A stretch of 64,000 nucleotides of DNA from Streptomyces sp. NBC_00091 (GTDB lineage: Bacteria > Actinomycetota > Actinomycetes > Streptomycetales > Streptomycetaceae). Location of the stretch: positions 4,278,001-4,342,000 of the forward strand of contig NZ_JAPEMA010000001.1 of the NCBI RefSeq assembly GCF_026343185.1. Direction: 5' to 3'. Each line of letters starts with the position of its first letter. The first letter of the stretch is position 1. Made by a program: the position numbers and the translations under genes. The notes beneath the pieces were generated by a model. It made no database searches. It had not been told where the DNA came from and was given only the letters and a program-made list of their open reading frames with translations. Shown piece by piece: positions 33,716 to 42,670 of the stretch.

Positions 33716-34555
33716 ATGTCCCGGACGTCCTTCCGCGCCGCCTACGACGACATGCTCGGCCGCTGGCCCGGTCCCGTCGAGGGCGTCGAGATCCCCACCC
33801 CGTACGGAGTCACCCGCGTCAACAGCTGCGGTCCCGCCGGGGCGCCGCCGCTGGTGCTGCTGCCCGGCGGCGGGGCCACCTCCACCGTGTGGGGTGCCTG
33901 CGTCGCCGCCGGGGCGGCCCGCAGCCACCGGGTACATGCCGTGGACCTGGTGGGGGACCCCGGGCTCAGCGTCCCGGCGCCCGGGCGGGCCGTACGGACC
34001 CCCGGAGACCTCGTCGGCTGGCTCGACGCCCTCCTCGACGGCCTCGGCGGCGGCCCCGTCACCCTGGCCGGGCACTCCTACGGGGCCTGGATCGCCGCCC
34101 ACGCCGCCGCCCACGCCGCCGCGCGGCGGGCCGGGCGGCTGGACCGGCTCGTCCTGCTCGACCCGACCCAGGTGTTCACCGGGCTGCGCCCCGGCTACGT
34201 CCTGCGCGCGCTGCCCATGCTGGTACGGCCCACCCCGGCGCGCATCCGCTCCTTCCTGGCCTGGGAGAGCGGCGGGGCGGTGCTCGACCCGGCCTGGACG
34301 CGGCTCCAGGAGGAGACGGCCGACTTCCCCACCGTCCGGCCCGTCACCGGGTCGCGCCCGGACCCAGCCGGGCTCCGGGAGCTGCCGGTCGACGTCCTCT
34401 TCGCCGGCCGGGCCCGCTGCCACGACCCCCACCGGGCCGCGCGGGCCGCGCGCGAGGCACTGCCGGATGCGCGGGTCGACGTACTGCCCGGCGTCTCTCA
34501 CCACGCGCTGCCGCTGACGGCGGCCGGGGAAATCGCCCGCCGACTGGCCACCTGA
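33716..34555 (+). CDS. Alpha/beta hydrolase
   Basis: 279 residues from the ATG at 33716 after TTGGAGC. Oxyanion-side motif LPGGGATSTVWG (about 48-59), nucleophile elbow LAGHSYGAWIAA (GxSxG, Ser near 123), and a C-terminal catalytic His in GVSHHALPL (near 263). Acid residue probably in the VDVLFAGRARCHD region. No signal peptide, so cytoplasmic. Regulated by the divergent MarR gene. Substrate unknown. Confidence 0.88.
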   Translation: MSRTSFRAAYDDMLGRWPGPVEGVEIPTPYGVTRVNSCGPAGAPPLVLLPGGGATSTVWGACVAAGAARSHRVHAVDLVGDPGLSVPAPGRAVRTPGDLVGWLDALLDGLGGGPVTLAGHSYGAWIAAHAAAHAAARRAGRLDRLVLLDPTQVFTGLRPGYVLRALPMLVRPTPARIRSFLAWESGGAVLDPAWTRLQEETADFPTVRPVTGSRPDPAGLRELPVDVLFAGRARCHDPHRAARAAREALPDARVDVLPGVSHHALPLTAAGEIARRLAT

Positions 34556-34557
34556 CC

Positions 34558-34581
34558 CTCCTCCCCCGCGCGGGGGAGGAG
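34558..34581 (+). terminator. Palindromic hairpin after the hydrolase
   Basis: CTCCTCCCCCGC / GCGGGGGAGGAG is a perfect 24-bp palindrome three bases after the stop; the centre would form the loop. Confidence 0.65.
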
Positions 34582-34635
34582 ACAGAGCCCTCAGACCGAC
34601 GTGCCGGCGGCACCGCCGCGGCCAGCATGGGCGGC

Positions 34636-35160
34636 ATGCCGAGAATCAACGCACTGCCCGACGTACCGCGCTGGGCCGCTCTTGCCGCCCATGCCGTCCC
34701 CCTGGTCACCCTGCCGTCCGGGCTCTGGCGGATCGCCCTGGTCGCCGGACTCCCGGTGGCCGCGGAACCGGTCAGGACGGTCGGGGAGTCGCTGTACGTA
34801 CTCTCGCTGACCGTGGTCTCCGAGGCCCTCGCGCTGCTGACGCTCGGCCTGGTGCAGCCGTGGGGCGAGACCGTCCCGCGCTGGATCCCCCTGCTCGGCG
34901 GCCGGAACGTACCCCCCCTCGCGGCGGTGATCCCGGCGCTGGCGGGCGCGACCGCGCTCTTCGGTCTGTGGGGCTGGGTCGGATACGTCATGGCCGCGAA
35001 CCTGGCCGCCGGCAGCGTCACGGACACACCGGCCCAGCTGGTGCTCCTGCTGGCCTGCTACCTTCCGCTGCTCGCTTGGGCTCCGCTGCTGACGGTGTCG
35101 GCCATCGCCTACTACCGGCGCCGGACGCCCGCGAACGGAATGCTGACCTTCATGTCCTGA
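34636..35160 (+). CDS. Membrane protein of unknown function
   Basis: 174 residues from the ATG at 34636 (another ATG at 34627 is possible). Four membrane helices: WAALAAHAVPLVTLPSGLW region, LYVLSLTVVSEALALLTLGL, VIPALAGATALFGLWGWVG and LVLLLACYLPLLAWAPLLTV. The loop after helix 2 has VQPWGETVPRWIPLLGGR, a pattern seen in many Streptomyces membrane proteins of unknown role. No catalytic residues stand out. Confidence 0.65.
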   Translation: MPRINALPDVPRWAALAAHAVPLVTLPSGLWRIALVAGLPVAAEPVRTVGESLYVLSLTVVSEALALLTLGLVQPWGETVPRWIPLLGGRNVPPLAAVIPALAGATALFGLWGWVGYVMAANLAAGSVTDTPAQLVLLLACYLPLLAWAPLLTVSAIAYYRRRTPANGMLTFMS

Positions 35161-35264
35161 ATCCGTAACGTTCCCGAGCTAAGGGAATTCGGCCAATTCA
35201 CCGTGGGAATAACCGAATGGTCGACCACACCATTCGAAGCATGTAAACCACACGGGGGCTAAAC

Positions 35265-35951
35265 GTGCGCGCTGCCCGCAACAGATGGAAGACCTACGCC
35301 CTTGGGGCCGCGGCGATTGCCGCGCTCCTCTCATCCACGGCCTGTGAGTCCGGCGGTACGGACGACGGCAAGAGCCCCACCCCCTCCGCCACTCCGAGCG
35401 CGACCACCACCCCCACCACCACCCCCGTCCCCACCCCCACCAGCACCCAGCCCGGCGGCGGGGGTGCGACCGGCGCCTCGAAGAGCCCGGGTGGTGGCGG
35501 CAAGACCACCGCCGAGGCCTGCAACGACAACGACCTCTCGATCGCGACGTCGTTCTGGCGGCAGGACTCGGGGCAGCACCTCCTCATCACGGCCACCAAC
35601 ATGAGCGACAAGCCCTGCACCCTCTACCACTACCCCTACGTCCGCTTCGGCGCGGACGCCGGGGAGCCGGTCGCCGCGATGGGGTCGGAGCCGAAGGCGA
35701 TCGCCACGATCGGGCCGAAGGAGAAGGGGTACGCGGGCGTGTTCCTCTTCCGAGGGGGCCAGGAGACCTTCACCGTCACCTCGTTCGCCCTCGGCTACCA
35801 GGACCGGGCCCTCAACAGCAACAGGGACGTGGCCTCCCTCGACATCTCGCTGTCCGGTGAGGTCGATTCCCTCAACGTCGGGCCCAATCCCCGGGTCTCG
35901 TACTGGAACACCGATCTCCGTGCGATCGAGGACCTCATGTTCAGGTCCTGA
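35265..35951 (+). CDS. DUF4232-type putative lipoprotein
   Basis: 228 residues from a GTG. The signal sequence ends LLSSTAC with Cys near residue 27, a lipobox-like but weak match. A Ser/Thr/Pro-rich spacer of about 60 residues follows. The domain from CNDNDLSIATSFWRQDSGQH to the end resembles the DUF4232 family of secreted actinobacterial proteins (NMSDKPCTLYHYPYVRF with a second Cys that could pair with the first). Likely anchored outside the membrane; role unknown. Confidence 0.75.
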   Translation: MRAARNRWKTYALGAAAIAALLSSTACESGGTDDGKSPTPSATPSATTTPTTTPVPTPTSTQPGGGGATGASKSPGGGGKTTAEACNDNDLSIATSFWRQDSGQHLLITATNMSDKPCTLYHYPYVRFGADAGEPVAAMGSEPKAIATIGPKEKGYAGVFLFRGGQETFTVTSFALGYQDRALNSNRDVASLDISLSGEVDSLNVGPNPRVSYWNTDLRAIEDLMFRS

Positions 35952-36019
35952 CCACCACCACCCCCCCCGGTCGGTAATTGCGTCGACCGGGCCCGGGCCA
36001 GCGCCTAGCCTCGACTTCC

Positions 36020-36382
36020 ATGAGCATCCTGCAGACGATCCACGACGTGCCCGTTTTCATGTGCGCCCCCGAGGGCGAGGTGATCGGCGGCGAGAGCGAC
36101 GCACTGGATCTCATAGGAAACGCTTCCTATCAGGGTGCTCAGTGGGTCGTCGTTCCCGTCGAGCGGTTCGCCGGGGAATTCTTCCGGCTGCGGACCCGGG
36201 TCGCCGGCGACATCGTCCAGAAATTCGTGCAATACCGCATGGGTCTGGTCGTCCTCGGTGACATATCCCGCCACACGGCCGACAGTTCGGCCCTGCGGGA
36301 CTTCGTCTACGAATGCAACCGCGGCCGCCAGACCTGGTTCCTCACCGACCTCGAAGAACTGCGCGAGCGCCTCAAGGCCTAG
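36020..36382 (+). CDS. DUF4180 domain protein
   Basis: 120 residues; the whole protein matches the DUF4180 pattern (DALDLIGNASYQGAQWVVVP, FFRLRTRVAGDIVQKFVQYR, GLVVLGDIS). Small cytoplasmic protein of unknown function. Overlaps the convergent ArsC-like gene by 11 bp. Confidence 0.85.
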   Translation: MSILQTIHDVPVFMCAPEGEVIGGESDALDLIGNASYQGAQWVVVPVERFAGEFFRLRTRVAGDIVQKFVQYRMGLVVLGDISRHTADSSALRDFVYECNRGRQTWFLTDLEELRERLKA

Positions 36383-36752
36383 GCCGGGTCCGGGAGAGGG
36401 CCTCGCGGACGGCCTCCTCCGAGCGGGCGACCACGGCGGTGCCGTCCTCGGCCGTGATGATCGGGCGCTGGATCAGCTTCGGGTGGGCGGCCAGGTGGGC
36501 GATCCAGCGTCCGCGCGCCACGTCCGTCGCCTCGCGCGGCAGGTCCCGTACGCCGGTCTCCTTCGCCAGGGCGTCGGAGGTGCGCGTGATGTCCCACGGC
36601 TCCAGCCCGAGGCGGCCCAGCACCTCGCGGATCTCGGCCTCGGACGGTACGTCCTCCAGGTAGCGGCGCACCGTGTACTCGGCGCCCTCCGCGTCCAGCA
36701 GGGTCAGCGCGCTCCGGCACTTCGAACAGGCGGGATTGATCCAGATCTCCAT
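36372..36752 (-). CDS. ArsC/Spx family protein (arsenate reductase-like)
   Basis: 126 residues. The thioredoxin-like ArsC fold is clear: INPACSKCRSALTLL with CxxC-like Cys9 and Cys12, EYTVRRYLEDVP, the Arg-containing LIQRPIITAEDG loop, and a helical C-terminus. Glutaredoxin-linked arsenate reductases use the N-terminal Cys and the Arg before the cis-Pro (QRP). No other ars genes are near, so arsenate as substrate is not supported by context. Confidence 0.85.
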   Translation of the reverse strand: MEIWINPACSKCRSALTLLDAEGAEYTVRRYLEDVPSEAEIREVLGRLGLEPWDITRTSDALAKETGVRDLPREATDVARGRWIAHLAAHPKLIQRPIITAEDGTAVVARSEEAVREALSRTRPRP

Positions 36753-36859
36753 GCCGGCAAGCGTAGCCAGACTCCGTCTGGCCAGGGGCTTTTGTCAGTG
36801 CCCCCCGGTAAAATCGAAGGAGAACGACAGGAAGCCAACTACCGTTTGGGAGGCTGTAG

Positions 36860-37114
36860 ATGGCCGCTGCCGCGATCATTTCGATGCCCAAGAAGAAGCC
36901 GCTGCCGGCGGGCCTGCCCCGCGAGTGGTACGAGAGCCACAACCGCCGTCTGAAGGCGATGCGGCTGGCGATCTCCCTGCTCGACTCGGGGACGTACGAC
37001 GCCAAGCGCGCGACCAACCGCAAGATACGGACGATGGCGGTGCGGGTGGGGATCCACCGCCCGTCGAACCTCACCTGCCGGATGGTGCGGGCCTTCATCG
37101 CCGCCAACAGCTGA
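36860..37114 (+). CDS. Small conserved basic protein of unknown function
   Basis: 84 residues after GGGAGG, with about 20 Lys/Arg. The sequence MPKKKPLPAGLPREWYESH and the helical, charged middle (MRLAISLLDSGTYDAKRATN) suggest a compact nucleic-acid- or ribosome-associated protein, but I do not recognise a family. It ends at a strong bidirectional hairpin. Confidence 0.6.
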   Translation: MAAAAIISMPKKKPLPAGLPREWYESHNRRLKAMRLAISLLDSGTYDAKRATNRKIRTMAVRVGIHRPSNLTCRMVRAFIAANS

Positions 37115-37124
37115 CGCGCGGGCC

Positions 37125-37155
37125 GGTCCGCCGGGGCCGGGAGCCCCGGCGGACC
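37125..37155. terminator. Bidirectional hairpin terminator
   Basis: A perfect 13-bp stem GGTCCGCCGGGGC / GCCCCGGCGGACC with a 5-base loop, between the small basic protein gene and the SNase-like gene. Confidence 0.85.
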
Positions 37156-37172
37156 GCAGGGCCCGCCGCCGG

Positions 37173-38063
37173 TCACTCCTCGTCGAAGGTGATGTCCTCG
37201 ACCGGGTGGGTCATCTTCACGATGTTGTCGTCGCTGACCTTGACGATGTTCTGCAGGCCGGTGCGCCGGTTGGGCTCGCCCTGGAGGTAGAACTTGTCGG
37301 CGGCCCCGCCGAGGAAGGCGGGGAAGCAGGCCAGGGAGTTGTTCGCCGGCTTGAGGTCCAGGTAGTCCTTCAGCCGGCGGAACAGCTTCGGGAGGATCAC
37401 GGCGCCGTCGTCGGCCGTGAGCGAGGTCATGTCGACGATCTTCACCCCGTCGCGGGTCACGTCCTTGGCCCACACGCCCTTCGGGGGTGTGGCCCCCTTC
37501 GCCTCCCGGGCGGCGGCGGTCAGCGCGCTGCGCAGGTGGTCGGGGAAGCCGGTGTAGAAGGTCGGGTAGACCAGGCCCTGCTTGACCAGGTGGTAGTTGA
37601 CGGTCTTCTTCAGCAGCTCCACATCGACGTCGATCTCGTAGCCGTTGAAGACCGGCGGTCTGGTGCCGACCAGGGCCACGCACCGGCCGTAGACGTCGAC
37701 GCCGCCGGTGAGGATGAAGCCGGGCACGGTCTCGGGGGTGGTGCTGGAGATGGTTTCGACTTGATCGTCATCGCGGTCGAAGTTCCTGTCGAAGCCGAGC
37801 TGGGTCAGCAGCTCCTTCGTGGCCTGGTGCGCCAGCGGTCGCGGCTGGTGCTGCACCCCCGACTCGTTGTCCCCGTAGTGGGTCTCCAGCGCGTCGATGG
37901 CCTCCAGCCGGATGGCGACGCGGCCGTCGGCCTTCGGCTGGAGCCGGTGGGCGCCGGGCACGAGCTTCCAGTCCGCCACGTCGTCCGGAGTGAAGGCGAT
38001 GGTGTCGCCGTCCGGCTGGAGGCCTCTCGCCCGGAAGGTTCCTCTGAGCAGCAGCATGCGCAT
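37173..38063 (-). CDS. SNase-like nuclease-fold protein
   Basis: 296 residues; GGGAGT precedes the ATG. The N-terminal region GRVAIRLEAIDALETHYG resembles the active strand of staphylococcal nuclease (VRLxGIDAPET). FILTGGVDVYGRCVALVG resembles the SNase second catalytic segment (DKYGRxLA). The remaining part (VDVELLKKTVNYHLVKQGLV, then a 130-residue extension ending in VILPKLFRRLKDYL) is shared among Streptomyces homologues. The catalytic Arg/Asp/Glu set is only partly matched by eye, so activity is uncertain. No signal peptide. Confidence 0.6.
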   Translation of the reverse strand: MRMLLLRGTFRARGLQPDGDTIAFTPDDVADWKLVPGAHRLQPKADGRVAIRLEAIDALETHYGDNESGVQHQPRPLAHQATKELLTQLGFDRNFDRDDDQVETISSTTPETVPGFILTGGVDVYGRCVALVGTRPPVFNGYEIDVDVELLKKTVNYHLVKQGLVYPTFYTGFPDHLRSALTAAAREAKGATPPKGVWAKDVTRDGVKIVDMTSLTADDGAVILPKLFRRLKDYLDLKPANNSLACFPAFLGGAADKFYLQGEPNRRTGLQNIVKVSDDNIVKMTHPVEDITFDEE

Positions 38064-38114
38064 GGCGACTCCCGTACGTCACGATCGGTTACGCAGAGTA
38101 CACGTCACTCGAAT

Positions 38115-39221
38115 CTAGGGAGCCGACGGACCACGGGTCAACCGCTGTTCGGGCGACAGCAGCAGCAGCGCCACGTCATCGCGCGGGCCGCCCCCGGTGA
38201 AGGCCGCGAGGTCCCGCCACACCGCCGGGACCAGCCCCGCCGGGTCGCCCGCCAGCACCGGCACCCGGACGGCCAGCGGGTAGAAGTTCCCGCCCCGGTC
38301 GCGCGCCTCCGTGACCCCGTCCGTGTGCGCGAGCAGCCGGTCGCCCGGCAGCAGCGGGAGTTCGGCCATCGCCGGAAGGGCCGCCCAGCCCAGCCCCAGC
38401 CCCAGCGGGGGCCCCGGCTCCACGGTCACCTCCGCGACCGCGAAACCCCGCAGCAGCAGCACCGGCGGATGCCCGCACGACACGACCCGTACGAGGTCCA
38501 GCCCGGGCGGGAACTCCAGCAGCACCGCCGTCGCGAACAGCTCCGGGTGCGCCACGAACCCCGCCGCCGCGTCCGCCGCCAGCCGCCGGTCCAGCCGGGC
38601 CGCGACCGCCGCCAGCTCCGGGTCGTCCAGCACCGCCTCACGGAACGCGCCGAGCAGCGAGGCCACCGTCCCGACCGCGGCCAGCCCGTGCCCCTGCACG
38701 TCCCCCACCAGCGCCCGCACCCCGAACGGCCCGGCCCGTACGTCGAACAGGTCGCCGCCGACCAGCGTGCCCCGCTGCGCCGCCCGGTACAGCCCGGCGC
38801 AGCGCACCGCGCCCACCCGCTCCGGCACCGGCGGCAGCACCGCCAGCTGGGCCGCCTCGGCGACCGTCCGCACGCTGACCAGCTGGGCGTCCCGGCGCCG
38901 CCGCACCAGGGCGATCACCACGCTGAGCAGGCCGACGGTGGCCACGGTGGCCAGGTCGGTGCCGCGGGCGTGCCCCATGCCGAGCTCGGGGACGCCCAGC
39001 AGGAGCAGCACGAGAGCGGCGAAGACGGCGGTGCCGGCGGCCCCGTACGCGAAGGCGGCCACGGCCGGAAGGGCCGCCAGGAAGTAGCCCAGCTCGACCG
39101 TGCGGGGGGTGCTCCACTGGGCGAGGCAGAGCGCGGCCATGGCCACCGCGGGCGCGAACCGGGCCCAGCGGGGCGGCGGCGCCCCCTGCAGCCAGCCCGG
39201 CTCCTCCCGTCGGCGTCTCAC
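38115..39221 (-). CDS. Membrane PP2C/SpoIIE-type serine phosphatase
   Basis: 368 residues from a GTG at 39221. Two or three N-terminal helix pairs (about 20-110) precede a SpoIIE/PP2C catalytic domain: GGDLFDVRAGPFGVRALVGD (GGDxxD/V-R and GD metal ligands), VSCGHPPVLLL, LLAHTDGVTEARD (DG metal Asp) and GPRDDVALLLL. It should dephosphorylate an anti-anti-sigma or related protein, the usual partner of such enzymes; the nearest HATPase-type kinase is at 32741, which is not adjacent. Divergent from the VIT gene. Confidence 0.9.
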   Translation of the reverse strand: MRRRREEPGWLQGAPPPRWARFAPAVAMAALCLAQWSTPRTVELGYFLAALPAVAAFAYGAAGTAVFAALVLLLLGVPELGMGHARGTDLATVATVGLLSVVIALVRRRRDAQLVSVRTVAEAAQLAVLPPVPERVGAVRCAGLYRAAQRGTLVGGDLFDVRAGPFGVRALVGDVQGHGLAAVGTVASLLGAFREAVLDDPELAAVAARLDRRLAADAAAGFVAHPELFATAVLLEFPPGLDLVRVVSCGHPPVLLLRGFAVAEVTVEPGPPLGLGLGWAALPAMAELPLLPGDRLLAHTDGVTEARDRGGNFYPLAVRVPVLAGDPAGLVPAVWRDLAAFTGGGPRDDVALLLLSPEQRLTRGPSAP

Positions 39222-39297
39222 CCCTCCACCCTGGTACGGGGTCCGGGGCCGCGCACGCCGGGTGGCCCTGCCGGGTGCGGGCCGCGACAGTGGTGCC

Positions 39298-39984
39298 GTG
39301 ACGGATACGCAGAGCGCGGCGATCAGTACCCGGCTGAACTGGCTGCGGGCGGGGGTGCTCGGCGCCAACGACGGGATCATCTCCACCGCGGGCCTGGTCG
39401 TCGGCGTCGCCGGCGCCACCACCTCGCGCGCCGCGATCCTCACGGCGGGCGTGGCCGGGCTGCTCGCGGGCTCGCTGTCGATGGCGGCGGGGGAGTACGT
39501 GTCGGTCAGCTCGCAGCGGGACTCCGAGCGGGCGGCGCTGGAGGTGGAGCGGCAGGAGCTGGCGCAGGAGCCGGAGGCGGAGCTGGACGAGCTGACGGAA
39601 CTGCTGGCCGCGCGGGGCCTGAGCCGCGAGCTGGCCCGGGAGGCCGCCGAGCAGCTGACGGAACGGGACGCGCTGAGGGCGCACGCGCGGGTGGAGCTGG
39701 GGATCGAGCCGGACGAGTTGGCGAACCCGTGGCACGCGGCCTTCGCCAGCCTGGTCGCCTTCACGGCGGGGGCGCTGCTGCCGCTGCTGGCGGTCGTCCT
39801 GCCGGGGCCGTCGGAGCGGGTGCCGGTGACGGTGGTGGCGGTGCTGATGGCGCTCGCGCTGTGCGGGGTGGTGAGTGCGCGGCTGGGCGGGGCGGCCGTG
39901 CCGAGGGCGGTACTCCGCAATGTGGCGGGCGGCGCCGTTGCCATGGCGGTCACCTACACGGTGGGCGCCCGCCTCGGCGCCTGA
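39298..39984 (+). CDS. VIT1/CCC1 family iron/manganese transporter
   Basis: 228 residues from a GTG (weak ribosome site). Helix 1 carries the family's LNWLRAGVLGANDGIISTAG. Then comes GLLAGSLSMAAGEYVSVSSQRDSE. The cytoplasmic metal-binding domain is rich in Glu (SERAALEVERQELAQEPEAE, about 83-102), followed by three C-terminal helices. Exports or sequesters Fe(II)/Mn(II) in related proteins. Single gene. Confidence 0.92.
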   Translation: MTDTQSAAISTRLNWLRAGVLGANDGIISTAGLVVGVAGATTSRAAILTAGVAGLLAGSLSMAAGEYVSVSSQRDSERAALEVERQELAQEPEAELDELTELLAARGLSRELAREAAEQLTERDALRAHARVELGIEPDELANPWHAAFASLVAFTAGALLPLLAVVLPGPSERVPVTVVAVLMALALCGVVSARLGGAAVPRAVLRNVAGGAVAMAVTYTVGARLGA

Positions 39985-40046
39985 CCCTCCGGGGGCCCGG
40001 GGCCGCTGCGCGGGGCTGGCCCCTACCCGCCCTTCGCCCGTTCCCC

Positions 40047-40130
40047 GGGGCTCCGCCCCGGACCCCTGGGGCTCCGCCCCGGACCCCGCGCCTCAAACGC
40101 CGGCGAGGCTGGATGGTGCCGGCGGGGCTG
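40047..40130. repeat. Streptomyces-type interspersed GC repeat, copy 1
   Basis: Two tandem units of GGGGCTCCGCCCCGGACCCC (40047-40066 and 40068-40087) lead into GCGCCTCAAACGCCGGCGAG and a GCTGGA tail. The second half recurs in reverse orientation at 42671-42755. Each unit can fold as a hairpin; it follows the VIT stop and may serve as its terminator. Confidence 0.75.
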
Positions 40131-40148
40131 AAACCCCAGGGCCAGGGG

Positions 40149-40280
40149 CGGGGGCGGGGTGGGGTGTCGTCCGGGACTAAAACGAGATGAATTCGGCGCG
40201 AGGTACCGCCCGGCAGACCAAGCAGAGCCAGGGCGCCGAACATCGAAGCCCGTCCCGGACGACACCCCACCCCGCCCCCG
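40149..40280. repeat. Perfect 29-bp inverted repeat element with inner stem
   Basis: Arms 40149-40177 and 40252-40280 are perfect 29-bp complements (CGGGGGCGGGGTGGGGTGTC at the outside, ending CCGGGAC inside). The 74-bp centre has its own perfect 8-bp stem, TTCGGCGC (40192-40199) with GCGCCGAA (40233-40240). It has no terminal target duplication I can see and no coding capacity; it lies 40 bp before the epimerase start. It might be a MITE, a structured leader or a very strong terminator. Confidence 0.7.
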
Positions 40281-40320
40281 GCCCGCCCCCGCCACCCCGC
40301 CCGGCAGGGACACTGGCGGC

Positions 40321-41211
40321 ATGCGCATCGCCATCACCGGATCCTCCGGACTCATCGGCAAGGCCCTCGTACGCTCCCTCCACGCCGACGGCCACGACAC
40401 CGTCCGCTTCGTGCGCCGCGCCCCCGCCGCCCCCGGCGAGGCTCGGTGGGATCCGCGGACCGGGTACGTCGACCCCGACGGGCTGCGCGGCTCTGACGCC
40501 GTCGTGCACCTGGCCGGGGCCGGGGTCGGGGACCACCGCTGGACGGCCGCGTACAAGAAGGAGATCCGCGACAGCCGGGTGCTCGGCACCGCGGCCGTCG
40601 CCCGCGCCATGGCCGCCCTCGACAGCCCGCCGCCCGTGCTGGTCTGCGGCTCCGCCGTCGGGTACTACGGCGACACCGGCGACCGCGCCGTCGACGAGAG
40701 CGCCCCCGCGGGCGCCGGCTTCCTGCCTTCCGTCTGCGTCGAGTGGGAGGCGGCCGCCGCCCCGGCCCGGGAGGCCGGCATCCGGACGGCGTTCGCCCGC
40801 ACCGGGCTGGTCGTCGCCGCCGGGGGCGGGGCCTGGGGGCGGATGTTCCCCCTCTTCCGGGCGGGCCTCGGCGGGCGGCTCGGCAGCGGCCGCCAGTACT
40901 GGTCCTTCATCTCCCTGCACGACGAGATCGCCGCCCTGCGGCACCTCATCGACACCCCCGGCCTCTCCGGCCCCTTCAACCTCACCGCGCCGCAGCCCCT
41001 GACCAACCGTGAGGTCACCGCCGCCATGGGCCGCGTACTGCACCGCCCGGCCCTCTTCGCCGTCCCCGCCCCCGTCCTGCGCCTCGTGCTCGGCGAGCTC
41101 TCCCAGGACGTGCTGGGCAGTCAGCGGGCCCGCCCCGTCCGGCTGATGGAGTCGGGGTTCGTCTTCACGCACCCCGGCATCGAGGACTCCATCAGGGCCG
41201 CGCTGGCGTAG
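40321..41211 (+). CDS. TIGR01777 family sugar-nucleotide epimerase-like protein (YfcH type)
   Basis: 296 residues from the ATG at 40321; earlier in-frame starts would lie inside the inverted-repeat element. Rossmann site ITGSSGLIGKALV (GxxGxxG), SDAVVHLAGAGVGDHRWT, SGSAVGYYGD-like stretch with the YxxxK-type region altered (CGSAVGYYGDTGD), and the C-terminal PFNLTAPQPLTNREVT and DUF1731 domain (about 245-296). Broadly conserved; the reaction is not established. Named by family. Confidence 0.9.
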   Translation: MRIAITGSSGLIGKALVRSLHADGHDTVRFVRRAPAAPGEARWDPRTGYVDPDGLRGSDAVVHLAGAGVGDHRWTAAYKKEIRDSRVLGTAAVARAMAALDSPPPVLVCGSAVGYYGDTGDRAVDESAPAGAGFLPSVCVEWEAAAAPAREAGIRTAFARTGLVVAAGGGAWGRMFPLFRAGLGGRLGSGRQYWSFISLHDEIAALRHLIDTPGLSGPFNLTAPQPLTNREVTAAMGRVLHRPALFAVPAPVLRLVLGELSQDVLGSQRARPVRLMESGFVFTHPGIEDSIRAALA

Positions 41212-41372
41212 CGGCAGGCGCACCGCTCGACCGCGTGCGACCGTTCGTGACCCATGTGCGACCGTCGTGCGACCGGAATTGTGCGCAATCCCAACCCGGA
41301 CTCGGGTTCTCCCGGAGCCCGTTGGGGGAAGGAGGTTCCCCACACAGCCGCGCCGACCTCGGGGAGGGGCAC

Positions 41373-42647
41373 GTGCTCAGCAGCTCACACCATGCCGCAC
41401 ATCACGCGGACGTCGTCATCGTAGGAGCCGGAGTCTCAGGACTCGCGGCCGCGCACCACCTGATCGCGGCAGGGGTCACCGTCAGCGTCCTGGAGACCGC
41501 CGACGACCCCGGCGGCCGCATGGCCACCGAAGCGGCCGACGGATTCCGGCTCGACCGGGTCGGCCAGCTCCTCAACACCTCGTACACCGAACCGGCCCGC
41601 ACCCCGGGCCTCACGGGGCTGACCCTGCGCCCCTTCGCCCCCGGGGTCCTGGTGCACGGCGCCGACGGCAGGCAGCAGCGGGCCGGGGCCCTCACCCCCG
41701 CCCGCGCACTGGCCAGCGGCTCCCTCGACCAGGCCCGCTTCAGCGCCGCGCTCGGCCGGCTCGCGGCCCTGCCCCAGGAACGGGTGCTCGCCCGGCCCGA
41801 ACGCACCGCACTCGCCGCCCTCGGCTCCCGCGGCCTGCCGCCGCGCACCGTGACCGGCGTCCTGCGGCCCCTGCTGTCCGCCCTGCTGCGCGACCCGGAG
41901 CTCACCACCTCCAGCCGCGTCGCCGACCTCGCCCTGCGCACCTTCGCCAGAGGCCGCCTCGCCGTGCCCGAGGGCGGCGCGGCCACCCTGCCCGGCCTGC
42001 TCGCGGCCGCCCTGCCGCCCGGCACCGTACGCACCGGGATCCGAGTGCGGTCGGTGGCGACCAACCTCGTCACCACCGAGGAGCACGGGGACTTCGGCTG
42101 TCGCTCCGTCCTGCTCGCCACCGGCGCCCGGGCCGCCGCCGAACTGCTCCCCGGGCTGCGCGTACCCGCCTTCCACGAGGTCACCGTCATCCACCACGCG
42201 ACCCCCGCACCCCTGCCCTGGGACGGCTCGCTGCTCCTGGACGCCGACCCGAAGTGGCCGCTGGCCCACACCACGGTGATGAGCGCGGTCGACCCCACCC
42301 GAGCCCCCGCCGGCCGCAGCCTGGTCACCACCACCGTGCACGGCCCGCCGCCGCCCACCCGGACGGTCGCCGCCCGCCTGGCCCGGCTGTACGAGACCTC
42401 GACCCGGGACTGGGACCTGCTGGCCGTCCACCACACCCCGGAGGCCGTCCCGGCCATGCCCCCGCCCTACGACCTGCGGCGCCCGGTACGCGTCCTGGCC
42501 GGGCTCTACGTCTGCGGCGACCACCGCGACTCCAACACCGTCCAGGGCGCCCTGCACTCCGCCCGCCGCGCCGCCACCGCCCTGCTGCGCGACTTCGGCA
42601 TCCCGCTCCCGGCCGCCCCGGAGCCCGCCATTCCGGTAGCGGCCTGA
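41373..42647 (+). CDS. FAD-dependent amine oxidase/phytoene desaturase-like oxidoreductase
   Basis: 424 residues from the GTG at 41373, six bases after GGGGAGGGG; an open frame further upstream lacks that. The FAD-binding motif VVIVGAGVSGLAAAHHLIAA is near the N-terminus, then ETADDPGGRMAT (GGR), and the C-terminal FAD segment YVCGDHRDSNTVQGALHSAR (GD...GAxxSG-like). A two-His stretch before the motif is odd (HHAAHHADVV). Substrate unknown; relatives act on amines, carotenoids or protoporphyrinogen. Confidence 0.87.
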   Translation: MLSSSHHAAHHADVVIVGAGVSGLAAAHHLIAAGVTVSVLETADDPGGRMATEAADGFRLDRVGQLLNTSYTEPARTPGLTGLTLRPFAPGVLVHGADGRQQRAGALTPARALASGSLDQARFSAALGRLAALPQERVLARPERTALAALGSRGLPPRTVTGVLRPLLSALLRDPELTTSSRVADLALRTFARGRLAVPEGGAATLPGLLAAALPPGTVRTGIRVRSVATNLVTTEEHGDFGCRSVLLATGARAAAELLPGLRVPAFHEVTVIHHATPAPLPWDGSLLLDADPKWPLAHTTVMSAVDPTRAPAGRSLVTTTVHGPPPPTRTVAARLARLYETSTRDWDLLAVHHTPEAVPAMPPPYDLRRPVRVLAGLYVCGDHRDSNTVQGALHSARRAATALLRDFGIPLPAAPEPAIPVAA

Positions 42648-42670
42648 GCACGACGCCGTAGTGGCCGGGC

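Noticed and set aside
37206..40190. A 994-codon plus-strand open frame
   Set aside because: Antisense of SNase-like and PP2C genes; runs through the VIT gene out of frame.
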